DNA of 64,000 bases from DASYQD01 sp963846495 (GTDB taxonomy: Bacteria > Acidobacteriota > Thermoanaerobaculia > Multivoradales > JAIOJS01): assembly GCA_963846495.1 (NCBI GenBank), contig CAWJWP010000004.1, forward strand, positions 1 to 64,000, written 5' to 3'. The notes beneath the pieces were generated by a model. It was not told the DNA's origin, did no database searches, and was given only the letters and a program-made list of their open reading frames with translations. A program made the translations under genes and the position numbers. The number at the start of each line of letters is the position of its first letter. Position 1 is the first letter of the stretch. Shown one piece after another: positions 62,089-64,000 of this stretch.

Positions 62089-62922
62089 TTAGTGGTGCGA
62101 CGGCCCGCCGGCCGGCGCGCTCGCGTCGCCGCAGGTCCCCGCGGCGCCAACCGCATCGCCCGGAGAGTGGCAAGTGCCGTCGTCCGCGCTCTCGCCCTTC
62201 GCGGCATGATGCGCGCAACAGCTCGCACCCTCGCCGCAGCACTCGGCGCCTTCGGCGCAGCAGCTCGCCGCCGCCGCCTTGCCGTGGCTCGCGCAACAGG
62301 CCGCACCGGCGCTGCAGCAAGCGGCGCCTGGCGCGCAGCAGCTCGCGCTCGTGGCCGCGGGCTTCCCGACGTGGTGCGCGCAGCAATCCGCGCCGGCGAC
62401 GCAGCAGGCAGCGCCCTCGGCGCAGCAGCTCTCTCCCGAGGCCTTGGTGCCGTGATGCGCGCAGCAGCTCGCACCTTCGCCGCAGCAGGCAGCGCCCGCG
62501 GCGCAGCAGCTCGCACCGGCGGTCTTGCCGTGGTGCTCCATGCAGGCGTGACCCTTCGCCGCCTCGTGGTGGCCGCCGCCGTGCGCTTCTTCCATCGCGG
62601 CGTGGATGCCGGTGACGAGCATGTCGCGCAGCTCTTTGCGCTGGGCGGCGAGCTCGGTGACGGCGGCGGCGGTGGCGTCGACCTTGGCCGGGCCACGCGG
62701 CGCGTCGTTCATCACCGCAACGAGCTCGTCGATGCGGGCGTCCATGGCGGCGACCCTCGCCATCATCTCGTGATGACGCGACGCCATCGCTGCGTGGTGG
62801 TCGTCCGGCGGCGCGGCGGCCGGCGCCTCGGCGCGCGCGGCGACGGCGAAGACAGTCGCCAGCGCGAGGGCGCAGGCGAGCGCGAGCGGAGCGGTGGCGA
62901 GCGAGCGGGTGCGGTGCGTCAT
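62089..62922 (-). CDS. Exported Cys-Cys repeat protein (putative metal-binding)
   Basis: 277 residues. Signal peptide APLALACALALATVFAVAARA; a His/Met-rich amphipathic helix follows (HHAAMASRHHEMMARVAAMD) with KVDATAAAVTELAAQRKELR. Residues 139-236 hold twelve CC pairs in four triplets at 139/146/153, 166/173/180, 195/202/209 and 221/228/235, each triplet spaced exactly 7 residues and mostly followed by AHH. 24 Cys in the pairs alone, plus C127, C251 and C264. Nothing familiar matches the whole; the helix resembles those of periplasmic metal-binding proteins in Acidobacteria. Metallothionein-like buffering of Cu, Zn or similar in the periplasm is the obvious guess. ATG at 62922. Confidence 0.85.
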   Translation of the reverse strand: MTHRTRSLATAPLALACALALATVFAVAARAEAPAAAPPDDHHAAMASRHHEMMARVAAMDARIDELVAVMNDAPRGPAKVDATAAAVTELAAQRKELRDMLVTGIHAAMEEAHGGGHHEAAKGHACMEHHGKTAGASCCAAGAACCGEGASCCAHHGTKASGESCCAEGAACCVAGADCCAHHVGKPAATSASCCAPGAACCSAGAACCASHGKAAAASCCAEGAECCGEGASCCAHHAAKGESADDGTCHSPGDAVGAAGTCGDASAPAGGPSHH

Positions 62923-63014
62923 AGTCGTCTCCAGGGTTCGGTCGAGGCCGGCGGGAGGACGATAGTTTACCGCCTCCCTCCGCGCACCACCCGCGCGGGC
63001 GGGTGCGACGCGTT

Positions 63015-64000
63015 TCAGCGGCGCTCGCCGCCGAGGCGCTCGACGAGCTCGCGCAGCCCCGGTGACAGCTCAACCGCGTACGGCTGCTGCCCGGCGAGCT
63101 CACGCAACGGCGCCGGCAGCCGCGCCACCTCCTCGCGGCATCGGTGCTGGGCTGCGGCGAGCGGCTCCTCCGGCGCCAACCGCTGACCGCCGGCCATCAC
63201 CTGCTGGAGCAGCGGCTCGCCGTCCACAGCCTCGTCGGCGAGCGCCAGCACGTCGCGCGCGAGAACGCCGTCGCGGCTCTGTCGGTAGACCTGCTTCCTG
63301 CCGGGCAGCGTCGCTTTGCCGGTGGAGAGCTTCATCTTCGGCCCGCTCTCGTCCTCGACCAGCTTGTAGACGGTCGACAGCGTCGGCGCGTCGCCGCCGG
63401 TGCCGAGCTGCGTGCCGACGCCGAAGCCGTCGATCGGCGCGCCGGCGGCGAGCAGCGCCGCGATGCGCTGCTCGTCGAGATCGCCGGAGGCGAAGATCTG
63501 TACCCACTCGCAGCCCGCCTCGTCGAGGATGCGGCGCACCTCCTTCGCCAGCGCCGCGAGGTCGCCGCTGTCGAGCCGCACCGCGCGCACGCGGATGCCT
63601 TCGGCGGCGAGCTCGCGCGCCGCCCGCGCCGCGTGTCGCGCGCCGGCGAGCGTGTCCCAAGTGTCGACGAGGAGCACGCTCTTGTCGCGAAACTGCCGGG
63701 CGAAGCGGCGGAACGCCTCCTCCTCGTCGCCCACGGCCATGACGTAGCTGTGCGCCATGGTGCCGGAGAGCGGGATGCCCCAGCGCGCGCCCGCCTCGAC
63801 GGTGGCGGTGGCCGCCGCGCCGCCGACGAACGAGGCGCGGGCGGCGAGCAGCGCCGCGTCGGGCCCGTGGTCGCGCCGCGCCGAGAAGTCGACGAACGGC
63901 CGCCCGGCGCAGGCGATCGCGACGCGTGCCGCCTTGCTGGCGACGAGGGTCGGGAAGGTGAGGGCGTTGAGGAGGAAGGTCTCGACGAGCTGCGCCTCGA
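63015..64000 (-). CDS. pncB: Nicotinate phosphoribosyltransferase (5' end outside window)
   Basis: The last about 327 residues. Recognisable: FPTLVASKAARVAIACAG, VDFSARRDHGPDAALLAARA, SGTMAHSYVMAVGDEEEAF, LVDTWDTLAGARHAARAARE, VRLDSGDLAALAKEVRRILD, FASGDLDEQRIAALLAAGAP, GFGVGTQLGTGGDAPTLSTV and KLSTGKATLPGRKQVYR. Converts nicotinate and PRPP to nicotinate mononucleotide in NAD salvage. The gene enters the window from the right on the minus strand; the TGA at 63015 is its end. About the last two-thirds of a typical enzyme is present. Confidence 0.93.
   Translation of the reverse strand, partial: EAQLVETFLLNALTFPTLVASKAARVAIACAGRPFVDFSARRDHGPDAALLAARASFVGGAAATATVEAGARWGIPLSGTMAHSYVMAVGDEEEAFRRFARQFRDKSVLLVDTWDTLAGARHAARAARELAAEGIRVRAVRLDSGDLAALAKEVRRILDEAGCEWVQIFASGDLDEQRIAALLAAGAPIDGFGVGTQLGTGGDAPTLSTVYKLVEDESGPKMKLSTGKATLPGRKQVYRQSRDGVLARDVLALADEAVDGEPLLQQVMAGGQRLAPEEPLAAAQHRCREEVARLPAPLRELAGQQPYAVELSPGLRELVERLGGERR

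Noticed and set aside
62089..62922. CRISPR-like direct repeats in the Cys-Cys gene
   Set aside because: The periodicity is of codons for CC pairs in a protein with a signal peptide; units vary and there are no unique spacers.

Overview
The window is very GC-rich (most coding stretches look well above 70% G+C). Several family-level clues point to Acidobacteriota, perhaps a Thermoanaerobaculia-like lineage: a VWFA-related protein of the acidobacterial type, a TIGR02999-like ECF sigma factor overlapping a membrane Ser/Thr kinase with TPRs, winged-helix/TolB one-component regulators, and secreted proteins sharing an 'IFxxGFESG' motif. The taxonomic call is inference. More than fifteen genes that otherwise look intact are broken by single-base frame changes at which the protein continues in another frame. 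This looks like uncorrected indel error (long-read or metagenome assembly) rather than mass pseudogenisation. I annotate such genes as one CDS spanning all frames and give the approximate shift points.

Layout. 0-5.6 kb: a Rossmann-fold dehydrogenase-like protein, a very large membrane protein with a putative substrate-binding-like domain, and a lone receiver-domain protein. 5.75-12.1 kb: argJ followed by a tightly packed lysine/diaminopimelate operon (asd-lysC-dapB-dapA-dapD, succinylase branch). 12.2-15.4 kb: Ser/Thr kinase with TPRs plus its overlapping ECF sigma factor. 15.4-21.4 kb: four secreted proteins (RCC1 repeats with a collagen-like stretch, a CBM9-like protein, a delta-60 repeat propeller, a beta-helix protein) with a small duplicated gene scar. 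21.6-35.2 kb: housekeeping and envelope genes (aminotransferase, two GT-C-like membrane proteins, VOC protein, FmdB-type zinc ribbon, thioredoxin, ArsR regulator, M15 peptidase, thioredoxin-reductase-like flavoprotein, a lipoprotein hydrolase, VWFA protein, YtxH protein, SppA).

35.3-41.0 kb: a surface-glycosylation group (GT2, GT4, methyltransferase) interrupted by a lower-GC two-gene insert encoding a TIR-domain protein and a DUF4062 (TIR-like) protein, a probable immune module. 41-47 kb: winged-helix/TolB regulator, YceI-TPR protein, small membrane protein, and a clan-A glycoside hydrolase with two copies of a C-terminal domain. 47.2-51.4 kb: a second lower-GC insert holding one NACHT-LRR (bacterial NLR-like) gene. 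It is bracketed by 426-bp near-identical direct repeats made from the 3' end of the neighbouring HD-GYP gene, with extra gene scars and nested repeats at one edge.

51-64 kb: HD-GYP phosphodiesterase, MsrA, adenine deaminase, a secreted propeller protein, a second TPR kinase, a lipocalin-like secreted protein, an FHA-sigma54 activator, an exported protein with twelve heptad-spaced Cys-Cys pairs, and the 3' part of nicotinate phosphoribosyltransferase. A dispersed palindromic repeat (core GTCATTGCGAGGAGCG) occurs several times. I saw no tRNA, rRNA, CRISPR array or transposase. The strongest candidates for undescribed biology are the TIR/DUF4062 pair, the repeat-flanked NACHT-LRR insertion, and the CC-heptad protein.
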